Source: Pelagicoccus enzymogenes
Lineage (GTDB): Bacteria; Verrucomicrobiota; Verrucomicrobiia; Opitutales; Opitutaceae
Assembly: GCF_014803405.1 (NCBI RefSeq)
Contig: NZ_JACYFG010000050.1
Coordinates: 1-37,748 of the forward strand
Length of the DNA: 37,748 nt
Reading direction: 5' to 3'
Shown: piece after piece, positions 25,102 to 32,953 of the stretch
Numbering within the stretch: the first letter of the stretch is position 1
Layout of the letters: every line of letters begins with the position of its first letter
Made by a program: the position numbers and the translations under genes
Notes under the pieces: generated by a model
What the model was told of the DNA's origin: nothing
Databases searched by the model: none
The model's input: the letters and a program-made list of their open reading frames with translations, nothing else

Positions 25102-25352
25102 CCTTCAGCAGGGGCGCATGATGTCGCGGGCGTTGCGATCCAACGTTTGCCCGAGGCGATGGCGTTTTAGCCAACCAACGTCTATGCGGTATTTATAGTC
25201 CGGTTGCGCGCCCCGGCGCGTGGGGGGTGCCCGAGGTCGGGACTTTTAAGGCGTGGGAAATAATCGCGGCGATAACCGTCGATCGTAGTCGACGAAAGAA
25301 AGAGGCTACCAAAAATGCATTAGTCTCCGAATTCGGTGGAGAGGCTGGTTTG
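25102..25352. other. intergenic region with a short coding-like remnant
   Basis: On the minus strand, codons from about 25245 down to a TGA at 25105-25107 read a basic, protein-like stretch (P-D-Y-K-Y-R-I-D-V-G-W-L-K-R-H-R-L-G, then N-A-R-D-I-M-R-P-C). No start codon precedes it within the open stretch, so it may be the 3' end of a decayed gene. The rest of the gap, toward aroE, shows nothing recognisable apart from short GC-rich palindromes (GCGCGCCCCGGCGCGT around 25206). Confidence 0.3.
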
Positions 25353-26183
25353 CTAGGTCGGATCCTCTCGCGCGAACTTGGAGGCTTGGGCTATCAGTTC
25401 CGCTGCGGGACGTATTCCGGTGTAGAGCACGAATTGCTCGATGGCCTGTAGGGTCATCACTTCAGCTCCGGTTATCACCGATTTTCCTTGGGAGCGGGCG
25501 AGTTTGATAAGAGGCGTTTCTGAGGGGAGGGCGACGACGTCGAATACGAATTTCGCGGAGCGTACGATTGTTTCGGGAAACGCTAAGTCTTCAGCGCTGG
25601 AACCGCCCTCCATGCCAATAGGGGTGACGTTTATGAGCAAGTTGGGCTCGTCGTTTTCCTCCAGGTTTGGCTTCCACTTGAATCCGTATTGCTGGGCCAA
25701 GGACGGACCTTTCTCGGGGTTGCGGGCTACGACCGCGCCGTTCTGGAAACCTGCGTCGCGCAGGGCGCAAGCCACTGCTTTGGCCATGCCGCCACTGCCG
25801 CGCAGGGCGAAGGTTAAATCGTTCGGGACGTTGTGCGATTTCAGAAGGGAGAAGACGGCCGTGTAGTCGGTGTTGTAGCCTTTGAGCTGGCCGGCTGTAT
25901 TTACGATCGTATTGACCGACTGTATACCGGTAGCGGAGGGATCCAGTTCGTCGAGCATGGGGATGCAGTCCTCCTTGAAGGGCATGGAAATGGCGCAGCC
26001 ACGAATGCCAAAGGCTCGTATGCCTCCGATCGCTGCGGCGAGGTCTTCGGTGGTGAAGGCCTTGTAAACGTAGTTGAGGCCGAGCTCGCGATAGAGGTAG
26101 TTGTGCAACCGTGTCCCTGTGTTGCCGGGACGGGCTGCTAATGACATGCAGACTTGGGTGTCTTTGTTGATGTAGGCGGTCAT
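25353..26183 (-). CDS. aroE: shikimate dehydrogenase-like protein
   Basis: A 276-residue protein. Family motifs are visible: S-M-P-F-K-E-D (the substrate-loop 'S/M-P-x-K' lysine near residue 69), S-V-N-T-I-V-N-T-A-G-Q-L-K-G-Y-N-T-D-Y (about 87-105), the nucleotide-binding R-G-S-G-G-M-A-K-A near 128-136, an N-V-T-P-I-G-M segment near 189-195, and the closing T-G-A-E-V-M-T-L-Q-A-I-E-Q-F. It would reduce 3-dehydroshikimate to shikimate in aromatic amino-acid biosynthesis. The canonical 'S-x-S' pair at the N-terminus is not evident (C-M-S-L-A-A-R-P-G), and the glycine loop is R-G-S-G-G rather than G-A-G-G, so a shikimate/quinate dehydrogenase paralogue is possible. No Shine-Dalgarno sequence precedes the ATG. 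It stands alone between spacer regions. Confidence 0.88.
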   Translation of the reverse strand: MTAYINKDTQVCMSLAARPGNTGTRLHNYLYRELGLNYVYKAFTTEDLAAAIGGIRAFGIRGCAISMPFKEDCIPMLDELDPSATGIQSVNTIVNTAGQLKGYNTDYTAVFSLLKSHNVPNDLTFALRGSGGMAKAVACALRDAGFQNGAVVARNPEKGPSLAQQYGFKWKPNLEENDEPNLLINVTPIGMEGGSSAEDLAFPETIVRSAKFVFDVVALPSETPLIKLARSQGKSVITGAEVMTLQAIEQFVLYTGIRPAAELIAQASKFAREDPT

Positions 26184-26245
26184 GGTTCGAGTGAGAATAA
26201 ATCTGCCGGCGATTGCAGTAAAAGAAGTTTGCGGAGGGGGCTCTG

Positions 26246-26274
26246 CGGGACGGCCTTATAGGCCGCACCCTACG
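26246..26274. repeat. REP-like palindrome, copy B
   Basis: The core stem is CGGCC (26251-26255), loop TTATA, GGCCG (26261-26265), preceded by GCGGGA and followed by CACCCTAC. It sits between the oprB terminator and the start of aroE. Confidence 0.65.
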
Positions 26275-26283
26275 GAGGCGAAA

Positions 26284-26311
26284 CGGCGCCTGGGGAGACT
26301 CCCAGGCGCCG
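26284..26311 (-). terminator. hairpin terminator of the fruBKA-oprB operon
   Basis: A perfect 11-bp stem (CGGCGCCTGGG at 26284-26294 with CCCAGGCGCCG at 26301-26311) lies 28 bases past the oprB stop. The tail is only a short T run (GTTTCG) read on the minus strand. Very stable hairpin; likely the operon end. Confidence 0.7.
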
Positions 26312-26338
26312 CTCTTGGTTGTTAACTGTTTACTAGAC

Positions 26339-27571
26339 TTAAAAGCTGCCGCCGAATTGGAAGCCGAGGACGAGGGCGTTGTCGATGTCGCCGGTGCCGC
26401 CTGGCTTTACGATGTACTGTAGGTCGGGCTGGAAATAGCTGGCAGGGCTGAGCTGGAAGCGGTGGGCGAGCTCGATGACCATTTCGTAGTCGGCCTCGGA
26501 ACGGCCGGCTTCGGATTCGACTTTTGAATACACGTCGCTGAAGCCGCCGTAGGTGGCGAAGAAGAGGGTGCTGTCGTTTTCGCGTCCGGGGAAGAGGCCC
26601 CGGTAGTTGGCGCCAAAGGTGGATTGGACGGGGACGATGGCGACGTCGTCGTGGCTGGTGTAGCCAATAGTGGCGAAGAGGGTGAGTCCGTTGTCGCTGT
26701 CGGGAGATTCCGAATACACTTGGTAATCGGCGTTGGCGTAGAAGCGCACGAACTCTTCGCGATCTTGGTCGCTATCGAAGCGGTCCATGTCGAAGAAGGC
26801 GTTGTTCATGCCGACGAAGAAGTGGGCGGGGCGGTCGTTGAAGGTGGGGTTCCAGTTGAGCTGGGTGAAGACCGAGAGTCCGTCGCTCCCGCGGATTGCG
26901 AAGTCGGTACCGTGGTTCTTGGGATCCCACATGCTTTCGGAGAGCTGGAAGGTTCCGATTTGGGCGTAGGTGGTTTCGTTGATCTGGTACTTGGCTCGGG
27001 CTCCCCAGACGGCGAAGGGGTAGGAGGTCATGACTCCGTCGAAGAGGGCGGCTCGGATCTGGCCGTTGACGGCGTTGTTCATGGAGTAGCTGAAGAAGGG
27101 CGAGCCGCAGAAATCGTCGGTCGCGCTCATGCGCCCGAATTTCAATGACAGCTGGTCGTCCATGAATTGCTTCTCGAGAGTCACGTTGTAGAGGAAGGTA
27201 GTTTGTCCGCCGACCACTTGCATGACGCTGTACTGGCCGCCGACAGCGGCGTCGATGCTGCGGCCATGGCGGTCGATTCCGGCAATGGCGAATTCGGTGT
27301 CATCCCAGCCGAACTTCTTCTCGAGGTCGAACTTGGCGCCGAAGAAGAGTCCGCCGGCGTAGGCTTCGTCGGACTCGTTGCCGCCGTCCACGTTGCTGGC
27401 GAAGATGCCGGTGTAGTAGGCGAAGGTTTCGATTCCGCTGTCGGCGAGGGCGGTGCGGGCGCCGCCCCAGTCGCCGGAGAGGCGATCGCGTTCCTGCCAA
27501 GGGGTGTTTTCGGCAAAGGTGGTGGAGGTGGTGACGAGCAGGGCGATGGCGAGAGGTAGTTTATTTTTCAT
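26339..27571 (-). CDS. oprB: OprB-family carbohydrate porin
   Basis: A 410-residue outer-membrane barrel. The ATG at 27571 gives a signal peptide (M-K-N-K-L-P-L-A-I-A-L-L-V, ending T-F-A-E near 21); upstream in-frame codons belong to a shadow of fruA. The OprB signature is present right after cleavage: R-D-R-L-S-G-D-W-G-G-A-R-T-A-L-A-D-S-G-I (about 27-46). Alternating beta-strand sequence with aromatic girdles follows, ending L-G-F-Q-F-G-G-S-F with terminal Phe. OprB porins give sugar-selective diffusion across the outer membrane. It is the last gene of the fructose operon, 20 bases after fruA, so it likely admits fructose or a related sugar. A terminator hairpin follows. Confidence 0.92.
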   Translation of the reverse strand: MKNKLPLAIALLVTTSTTFAENTPWQERDRLSGDWGGARTALADSGIETFAYYTGIFASNVDGGNESDEAYAGGLFFGAKFDLEKKFGWDDTEFAIAGIDRHGRSIDAAVGGQYSVMQVVGGQTTFLYNVTLEKQFMDDQLSLKFGRMSATDDFCGSPFFSYSMNNAVNGQIRAALFDGVMTSYPFAVWGARAKYQINETTYAQIGTFQLSESMWDPKNHGTDFAIRGSDGLSVFTQLNWNPTFNDRPAHFFVGMNNAFFDMDRFDSDQDREEFVRFYANADYQVYSESPDSDNGLTLFATIGYTSHDDVAIVPVQSTFGANYRGLFPGRENDSTLFFATYGGFSDVYSKVESEAGRSEADYEMVIELAHRFQLSPASYFQPDLQYIVKPGGTGDIDNALVLGFQFGGSF

Positions 27572-27591
27572 TACGGTATTGGCGTTGGTGG

Positions 27592-29265
27592 TTATGCGGC
27601 GGCTTCGTTGGCTGCGGGGCGGCGCTTTTTTAGGAAGAATAGAACGGTAGTGGTGACGAGGGTACCGGCTACGATGGCGATGAGGTAGCCGAGCATGTGG
27701 GTGATGGCGTTGGGGATCGCTAGGACGAAGATCCCGCCGTGCGGCACCATCAGCTTGCTGCCGACGGCCATGGAGATGGCGCCTGCGGTGGCGGATCCGG
27801 CGATGGTTGCGGGAATGACGCGGAAGGGATCGGCGGCGGCGTAGGGAATGGCTCCCTCGGTGATGAAGGCGATGCCCAGCACAGCGGTGGCTTTGGTGGC
27901 TTGTTGCTCGTCGGCGCTGAAGCGATTTTTGAAGAGGGTGGCGGCGAGAGCGACGCCGAGCGGGGGAACCATGCCGGCGGCCATGACGGCGGCCATGGGG
28001 CCGTAGATTTGGGTGGCCACGAGGCCGACGGCGAAGGTGTAGGCGGCTTTGTTGATGGGGCCCCCCATGTCGAAGGCCATCATGCCGCCGAGGAGGAGGC
28101 CAAGGATAAGGGCGCTGCTGCCTTGCATGGCGTTGAGCCAGGCGGAGACGCCATCCATGAGGCCTTTCACCGGCGGACCGATCAAGTAGACCATGGCGAG
28201 TCCGACGACGAGGGAGGAAATCAGCGGGAGGATGAGGACGGGCTTGAGGCCGGCGAGTTGGTCCGGAAGCTTGATGGCTTTGTTGAGCCATCGGGTGAAG
28301 TAGCCGGCGAGGAAGCCTGCGGCGATGCCGCCGAGGAATCCAGCTCCGAGGCTGGAGGCGAGCATGCCGCCGATGAGTCCGGGAGTGAGTCCGGGACGGT
28401 CGGCGATGGAGAAAGCGATGAAGCCGGCGAAGACAGGAACGAAAAGGGCGAAGGCCGAGGCGCCGCCGATTTGCATGAGGGCCCAGCCGAGTGTGCCTTC
28501 TTCGTCTCCGGCGTAGATGCCGCCGATGGCGAAGGCGAGGGCGATGAGTAGTCCGCCAGCCACTACAAGCGGAAGCATATGGGAGACGCCGGTCATGAGG
28601 TGCTTGTAGGGACCGGTGCGTTCTTTTTTGGCAGGTTGCTTGAGACCGCTGCCTTGGGCGGGCGAGGGCTCGAGGGCGAGGGCTTCTTTTATGAGGCCTT
28701 GGGAATCGCGGATGGCGGCTTTGGTGCCGGTTTCGAGAAGCTTCTTGCCAGAAAAGCGGGCGGTCTCGACAGTGGCGTCGGCAGCCACAATGACGGCATC
28801 GGCCTTGGCGATGTCTTCGGCGGTGAGTTCATTCTTGGCGCCGACCGAGCCTCGGGTTTCAACCTTCATCTCGTAGCCCATGGCTTTGGCCCCTTTGATG
28901 AGGGCTTCGGCGGCCATGAAGGTGTGGGCGATGCCCGTAGGGCAGGAGGTGACGCCGATGAGGTATTTGTTGGCGACCGCGACGGGGGCGGATGTTTCGC
29001 GAGGTGGGAGAGTCGTATTTGTTTGTTGGGTACGCGGTGAAATGGGATCGAGAATCTTGCCGGTCTCGCGGATGAGTTGGGGGCGGTCGGTCTGGATGTC
29101 TTGATCGTTCGAGCGGAGGTGGACTTCGCCGCTAGTGGTTTGGGAGGACTCGACGATGTCGAGCTGCAGGCCGCGGAGCTTGCTTTCCGCTTGGAGGGCG
29201 GAGACGGCGAGGCGGGTGAGCGGCTCGTCGGCGGGAGAGGCGAAGGTGGCTGTGATGGTTTTCAT
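27592..29265 (-). CDS. fruA: fructose PTS enzyme IIBC
   Basis: A 557-residue fructose-specific permease that phosphorylates fructose to fructose-1-phosphate during import. Residues 1-95 are a degenerate, shortened second IIB-like segment without its cysteine. The active IIB domain (about 100-200) has G-V-T-S-C-P-T-G-I-A-H-T with the phosphocysteine near 108. The IIC membrane domain (about 225-545) has roughly eight to ten helices with L-M-T-G-V-S-H-M-L-P near its start, G-P-P-V-K-G-L-M, and G-G-P-I-N-K-A-A-Y-T-F. The ATG at 29265 is chosen because the protein then begins directly with the IIB-like strand (M-K-T-I-T-A-T-F-A-S); the frame upstream is a shadow of fruK. It lies 20 bases after fruK and 20 before oprB. 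Confidence 0.94.
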   Translation of the reverse strand: MKTITATFASPADEPLTRLAVSALQAESKLRGLQLDIVESSQTTSGEVHLRSNDQDIQTDRPQLIRETGKILDPISPRTQQTNTTLPPRETSAPVAVANKYLIGVTSCPTGIAHTFMAAEALIKGAKAMGYEMKVETRGSVGAKNELTAEDIAKADAVIVAADATVETARFSGKKLLETGTKAAIRDSQGLIKEALALEPSPAQGSGLKQPAKKERTGPYKHLMTGVSHMLPLVVAGGLLIALAFAIGGIYAGDEEGTLGWALMQIGGASAFALFVPVFAGFIAFSIADRPGLTPGLIGGMLASSLGAGFLGGIAAGFLAGYFTRWLNKAIKLPDQLAGLKPVLILPLISSLVVGLAMVYLIGPPVKGLMDGVSAWLNAMQGSSALILGLLLGGMMAFDMGGPINKAAYTFAVGLVATQIYGPMAAVMAAGMVPPLGVALAATLFKNRFSADEQQATKATAVLGIAFITEGAIPYAAADPFRVIPATIAGSATAGAISMAVGSKLMVPHGGIFVLAIPNAITHMLGYLIAIVAGTLVTTTVLFFLKKRRPAANEAAA

Positions 29266-29285
29266 TAGGGGTGGGGAGTTGGGGG

Positions 29286-30245
29286 TTAAGCTTGGAGAAC
29301 GGAGAGAGGTTGGACGGAGATTTGCGGGAGGCGCTTCTCGATGATTTCGGCGGCGGGTAGTTGGCGGCGGACGTCTTCGAGGGCGCACCAGGCGAAGACG
29401 CTGGCGAGGCGGGCTCGGTCGGTGGCGTTGCGACCGGTAGCGAGTCCGGCGAGGTAGCCCGCGAGCAGGGAGTCGCCGGCTCCGACGGTGCTGACGACTT
29501 TGACGGGCGGGGCGGAGGCCATGAGGGCTTTTTCCGGAGAAAAGAAGAGCGCGCCTTCGCTGCCGAGGGAGAGGATGACGTGCGGGACTTTCTCTTTTTG
29601 CAGCTGCGTGGCGGCAACTACGCGGGAGGCGAAATCGGGCAGGTCGTGGCCGAGATATTCGGCGAGCTCGTGCTCGTTTGGTTTGATGAGGTCGGCTCCG
29701 TTTTCGATGGCGACCTTGAGGGCTTCGCCGCTGGTATCGACGGCGATTTTTGCTCCGCCGCGTTTGATGAGGGCGATGATTTCCGCGAAGAAATCGGGGC
29801 TGACTCCGGCGGGCAGGCTACCGGCGAGGACGAACCAGCGGTCGGGCCTGATGAGTTGGGCGAGCTTCTTTTCGAATTGGTTGAACTCGTGGGCGGAGGG
29901 CTGGAGTCCGGGGAAATTGATGTCGGTGGTTTGGCGGGTGGCGGCGTCGACGATTTTGATGCCGGTGCGGGTTTCGCCGGGGATCCAGACGAATGCGTCG
30001 CTGATGGCTTTGCTTTTGAAGAGTTCGTTGAAGACGCGTGGGTTTTCCTTGCCGAGGAAGCCGGTGGCGGTGGAGGCGATGCCGAATCCGGCGAGCATGG
30101 AGGAAACGTTTACTCCCTTGCCGCCGGCTTGGCGGTAGTGGCGCTCGGTGCGGTTGACCTGGCCCGGCTCGAAGCGATCGATGAAGACTGTCTGGTCGAT
30201 GGCGGGGTTGAGCGTGATGGTGACGATGTCGTTTTGCGTGTTCAT
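29286..30245 (-). CDS. fruK: 1-phosphofructokinase
   Basis: A 319-residue PfkB-family kinase converting fructose-1-phosphate to fructose-1,6-bisphosphate in the cytosol. Motifs: I-T-L-N-P-A-I-D-Q-T at the N-terminus (the fructose-1-phosphate/tagatose kinase start), the PfkB signature A-G-G-K-G-V-N-V-S-S near 40-49, V-L-A-G-S-L-P-A-G near 140-148, K-P-N-E-H-E-L near 188-194, and the catalytic G-A-G-D-S-L-L-A-G-Y near 256-265. It sits between the IIA-HPr-EI gene (12-base gap) and the IIBC gene, the standard fruBKA order. No Shine-Dalgarno sequence is seen. Confidence 0.95.
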   Translation of the reverse strand: MNTQNDIVTITLNPAIDQTVFIDRFEPGQVNRTERHYRQAGGKGVNVSSMLAGFGIASTATGFLGKENPRVFNELFKSKAISDAFVWIPGETRTGIKIVDAATRQTTDINFPGLQPSAHEFNQFEKKLAQLIRPDRWFVLAGSLPAGVSPDFFAEIIALIKRGGAKIAVDTSGEALKVAIENGADLIKPNEHELAEYLGHDLPDFASRVVAATQLQKEKVPHVILSLGSEGALFFSPEKALMASAPPVKVVSTVGAGDSLLAGYLAGLATGRNATDRARLASVFAWCALEDVRRQLPAAEIIEKRLPQISVQPLSVLQA

Positions 30246-30257
30246 GGCGGGCTGGGC

Positions 30258-32729
30258 TTAGTGGCTGGGGCGGAGGGCGCGGACGGCGCGGGCGTCGCGT
30301 TGGTGGAGGGCTTTTTCGGCGAGGGCGGAAAGCGTTTCCAGTTTCTCGTGGCGGAGCAGGGCTTTGACCTGCGGGACGATGGCGGGCGGCATACTGAGCT
30401 CGTCGATGCCGAGGCCGGTGAGGATGAGAGCGCCGAGGGGATCGGCGGCGAGTCCGCCACAGACGCCAACCCATTTGCCCTTGTCGTGGGCGGCTTTGAC
30501 GGTGTCGCGGATGAGGCGCAGGACGACCGGATGAAGGCTGTCGGCGCGGCGAGCGAGCAGCGGATGGGTGCGGTCAACGGCGAGGGCGTATTGCGTCAAG
30601 TCGTTGGTGCCGATGGAGAAGAAGTCAGCCAGCTCGGCCAGTTCAGGAGCCATGGTGACGGCGGAGGGGACTTCGATCATGACGCCCAGCTCGACCTTTT
30701 GGCCGCCCACTTCGCGGCGAACTTTTTCTGCCATTTCGCGGGCTCGCAGGAAGTCGTTGGGCGTGGCGATCATGGGGAACATGAGACGGATGGGGCCGTG
30801 CTCGGCGGCGCGAAAGATGGCTCGCAGTTGGGTGGTGGCGAGGTCGGGGCGTGCGAGGCTGAGGCGGAATCCGCGCAGGCCGAGGAAGGAGAGGTCCTGC
30901 TCGCTGAGACCGAGGTAGGAGACGGGCTTGTCGCCGCCGATGTCTAGGGTGCGCACGATCATGGGCAGGCCTTGGAGGGACTCGATCATGGTGCGGAGCT
31001 CGTTGTATTGTTCCTCTTCGTCCGGGGCGTGGTCGCGGTCGAGGAAGAGGAATTCGGTGCGGAGGAGGCCAACGCCTTCTGCTCCGGAATCGATGACGGA
31101 AGCGGCTTCGGCGGTTTGGCCGATGTTGGCAACGACTTCGACGCGGTGGCCGTCCTGAAGGATGGCGGGCTCGAAGCGTTGGTCCCAGTCTTGGTTGCGC
31201 TGGATGCTGACTTCCTGGATAGCGGCTTGGGCGGATTTGAGATCGCCCTCGCTCGGGCTGAGGATGACGCGGCTGCCGGAGGCGTCGAGAATGACGGTTT
31301 CGCCGATGGGGATGCGGTTGCTATTGCCTCCCATGGCGACGAGCATGGGGATGCCGAGGGAGCGGGCGACGATGGCGGCGTGGGCGTTGGGCGAGCCGTT
31401 TTTGAGGCAGATGCCTTTGATCTTGTCGGCCTTGAGCTGGGCAGCTTGAGAAGGGTCGAGGTCTTCGGCGACGAGGATGACCGGCTCGGTGATTTCCGAG
31501 ATGGGGTCGACTTCGATGCCGAGGAGGATTTTTTGTACGCGTTGGCCGACGTCGCGCAGGTCGTCGGCTCGCTGGGCGAGGCGCTTGTCTTCTAGGTTGG
31601 CGAGCTTGGCGGTTTGGATTTGGATGGTGGTGGTCCAAGCGGTGAGAGCGTCGTCGCCGGCGTCGATGAAAGCGGCGGCTTGCTCGCGTAGTTTTTCGTC
31701 GGATACGAGGGAGGCGTGTGCTTCGAAGAGGTCGCGCTGGACGGCGTTGAGGTCGCCTTCGGTGAGGGCGAGAAGTTGTTTCCTCGCTACGGTGATGGCG
31801 CTCTGCAGGGCGGCGGTCTCGGCGGCGGTGTCGCCGCCGGCGCGTTTGCGGTTGGCGAGATCGACGGGGCTCCACTTCCATGCGGTTGCGATGGCGAGGC
31901 CGGGCGCGGCCATAGTGCCGGAGAGGGCTTGGGTGGACTCGAGTTCGCCGGTCCACTGCTTGCCTGAGTGGGCTGCGACGTTTTCTTCCTCTTGTGGCTC
32001 GTTGTTGATCTCTTCGAGCAGGGCGGCGAGGTTGGAGAGGGTGTCGGTTTCGTTGTCGCCTTCGACGCGGATGCGGACGGAGTCGCCGGCTGCGATGCCG
32101 AGGGAAAGGATGCGGGAAGGGCTGTCGGCTTCGATCTCGCGGCTTTTGACGACGAGAGTTACTTTGCCGTCGTAGGCTTGGACGGCGCGGGCGAATTTGC
32201 CGGCGGGTCGGAGGTGGAAGCCGCGCGGATTGCTGAAGGGGAGTTCGATTTCGCTACCGAGGAAATGGGAGGAGGCGGCTGGGGCGTCCGCTGCAGTTGC
32301 GACGTTGCCTGAAATTGCTTCGATAATTTCGGAGGGGTCGTTGGTTTGGGCGAGTCGCTGGGCGAGGGCTGTGTCGCTAACGATTCCGGTGAGGCTGCGA
32401 AGCAGGCCGATATGCTCGTCGGACTTGGCGGCGATGCCGAAGACGAGGTGGGCTTTTTGCCCGTCTTGCCAGGCGACGCCTTGGGGGATTTGGAGAATGG
32501 AGACGCGGGTGTTCTTGATGTGCTTGGCGTCTTGGGGGCGACCGTGTGGGATGGAGACGCCGTTGCCGAGGTAGGTGGTGGCGGTGAGCTCTCGGGCCAG
32601 CATGCTGTCGACGTATTCCGGGTCGATGGAGTCGCTCTGGACAAGGATGTCGGCTGCGGCGCGGATGGCGTCTTCCTTGGAGTTGAGGGTGGCGCCGAGA
32701 CGGACGTCGCTAGGGGTCATTGTAATCAT
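30258..32729 (-). CDS. fruB: fructose PTS multiphosphoryl protein IIA-HPr-EI
   Basis: An 823-residue fusion carrying the whole phosphoryl relay from PEP. Residues about 5-150 are a fructose/mannitol IIA domain (G-V-S-I-P-H-G-R, phosphohistidine near 62). About 158-250 is an HPr domain (P-R-G-F-H-L-R-P-A-G, His near 172). About 265-815 is enzyme I, with G-I-x-L-K-N-G-S-P-N-A-H-A-A-I (active His near 450), L-L-R-T-E-F-L-F near 571-578, F-S-I-G-T-N-D-L-T-Q-Y and V-C-G-G-L-A near the end. The EI histidine motif reads P-N-A-H where T-S-H is usual. The start chosen is ATG at 32729 (another at 32720); the open frame upstream to 32798 runs through the operator. First gene of fruB-fruK-fruA-oprB. Confidence 0.93.
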   Translation of the reverse strand: MITMTPSDVRLGATLNSKEDAIRAAADILVQSDSIDPEYVDSMLARELTATTYLGNGVSIPHGRPQDAKHIKNTRVSILQIPQGVAWQDGQKAHLVFGIAAKSDEHIGLLRSLTGIVSDTALAQRLAQTNDPSEIIEAISGNVATAADAPAASSHFLGSEIELPFSNPRGFHLRPAGKFARAVQAYDGKVTLVVKSREIEADSPSRILSLGIAAGDSVRIRVEGDNETDTLSNLAALLEEINNEPQEEENVAAHSGKQWTGELESTQALSGTMAAPGLAIATAWKWSPVDLANRKRAGGDTAAETAALQSAITVARKQLLALTEGDLNAVQRDLFEAHASLVSDEKLREQAAAFIDAGDDALTAWTTTIQIQTAKLANLEDKRLAQRADDLRDVGQRVQKILLGIEVDPISEITEPVILVAEDLDPSQAAQLKADKIKGICLKNGSPNAHAAIVARSLGIPMLVAMGGNSNRIPIGETVILDASGSRVILSPSEGDLKSAQAAIQEVSIQRNQDWDQRFEPAILQDGHRVEVVANIGQTAEAASVIDSGAEGVGLLRTEFLFLDRDHAPDEEEQYNELRTMIESLQGLPMIVRTLDIGGDKPVSYLGLSEQDLSFLGLRGFRLSLARPDLATTQLRAIFRAAEHGPIRLMFPMIATPNDFLRAREMAEKVRREVGGQKVELGVMIEVPSAVTMAPELAELADFFSIGTNDLTQYALAVDRTHPLLARRADSLHPVVLRLIRDTVKAAHDKGKWVGVCGGLAADPLGALILTGLGIDELSMPPAIVPQVKALLRHEKLETLSALAEKALHQRDARAVRALRPSH

Positions 32730-32781
32730 GAGCAGGGTAATTTTTAGGGTTCCGAAGGGGTGGAGCGTGTTTCTGGTTATG

Positions 32782-32799
32782 TGTGTAAACGTTTCCACA
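32782..32799. promoter_or_regulatory. LacI-type operator, proximal to fruB
   Basis: TGTGTAAACGTTTCCACA is an 18-base palindrome centred on a CG step (one mismatched pair), the hallmark of LacI/FruR/CcpA-like operators. It covers the probable -10 region of the fru promoter, 53 bases before the fruB start. Confidence 0.82.
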
Positions 32800-32811
32800 T
32801 TCGCTCGTCAA
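32783..32811 (-). promoter_or_regulatory. possible fru operon promoter
   Basis: On the minus strand TTGACG (plus coordinates 32806-32811) and TTACAC (32783-32788) are separated by 17 bases. The -10 box is a poor match. It would be blocked by binding at the two flanking operators, which fits repression by the divergent LacI-type gene. Confidence 0.4.
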
Positions 32812-32812
32812 T

Positions 32813-32828
32813 GTGAAAACGTTTACAT
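32813..32828. promoter_or_regulatory. LacI-type operator, distal to fruB
   Basis: GTGAAAACGTTTACAT shares the TG-n-AAACGTTT-n-CA pattern with the proximal site. The two centres are 30 bases apart, about three helical turns, so both could be bound on one DNA face or bridged by one tetramer. Confidence 0.8.
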
Positions 32829-32936
32829 AAGTGAGAGGAGCTTGGTTTTAGGATAAAAACTGATTGATTGATAGTTAGATACGAAAGGTAACTTTTTTCT
32901 TATGGCTGTGTTTTCGCTTTATAAATCGATGTTTTG

Positions 32937-32950
32937 TGTAAACGATAACA
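32937..32950. promoter_or_regulatory. degenerate operator at the regulator start
   Basis: TGTAAACGATAACA keeps one perfect half of the operator (TGTAAACG) and a weaker second half, and ends 3 bases before the ATG of the LacI-family gene. It suggests autoregulation with lower affinity. Confidence 0.55.
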
Positions 32951-32953
32951 GTC

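Noticed and set aside
27572-28291. N-terminal extension of the oprB frame
   Set aside because: The added residues are an R/H/P-rich shadow of fruA, and the signal peptide starts exactly at 27571.
29361-30947. 528-codon plus-strand open frame opposite fruK and fruB
   Set aside because: Antisense shadow with G/E/D/A/V-rich low-complexity sequence; the minus strand carries complete PTS motifs.
32730-32798. Longer fruB start at a GTG within the operator
   Set aside because: It would place coding sequence over the palindromic operator and likely promoter, and adds no conserved IIA residues.
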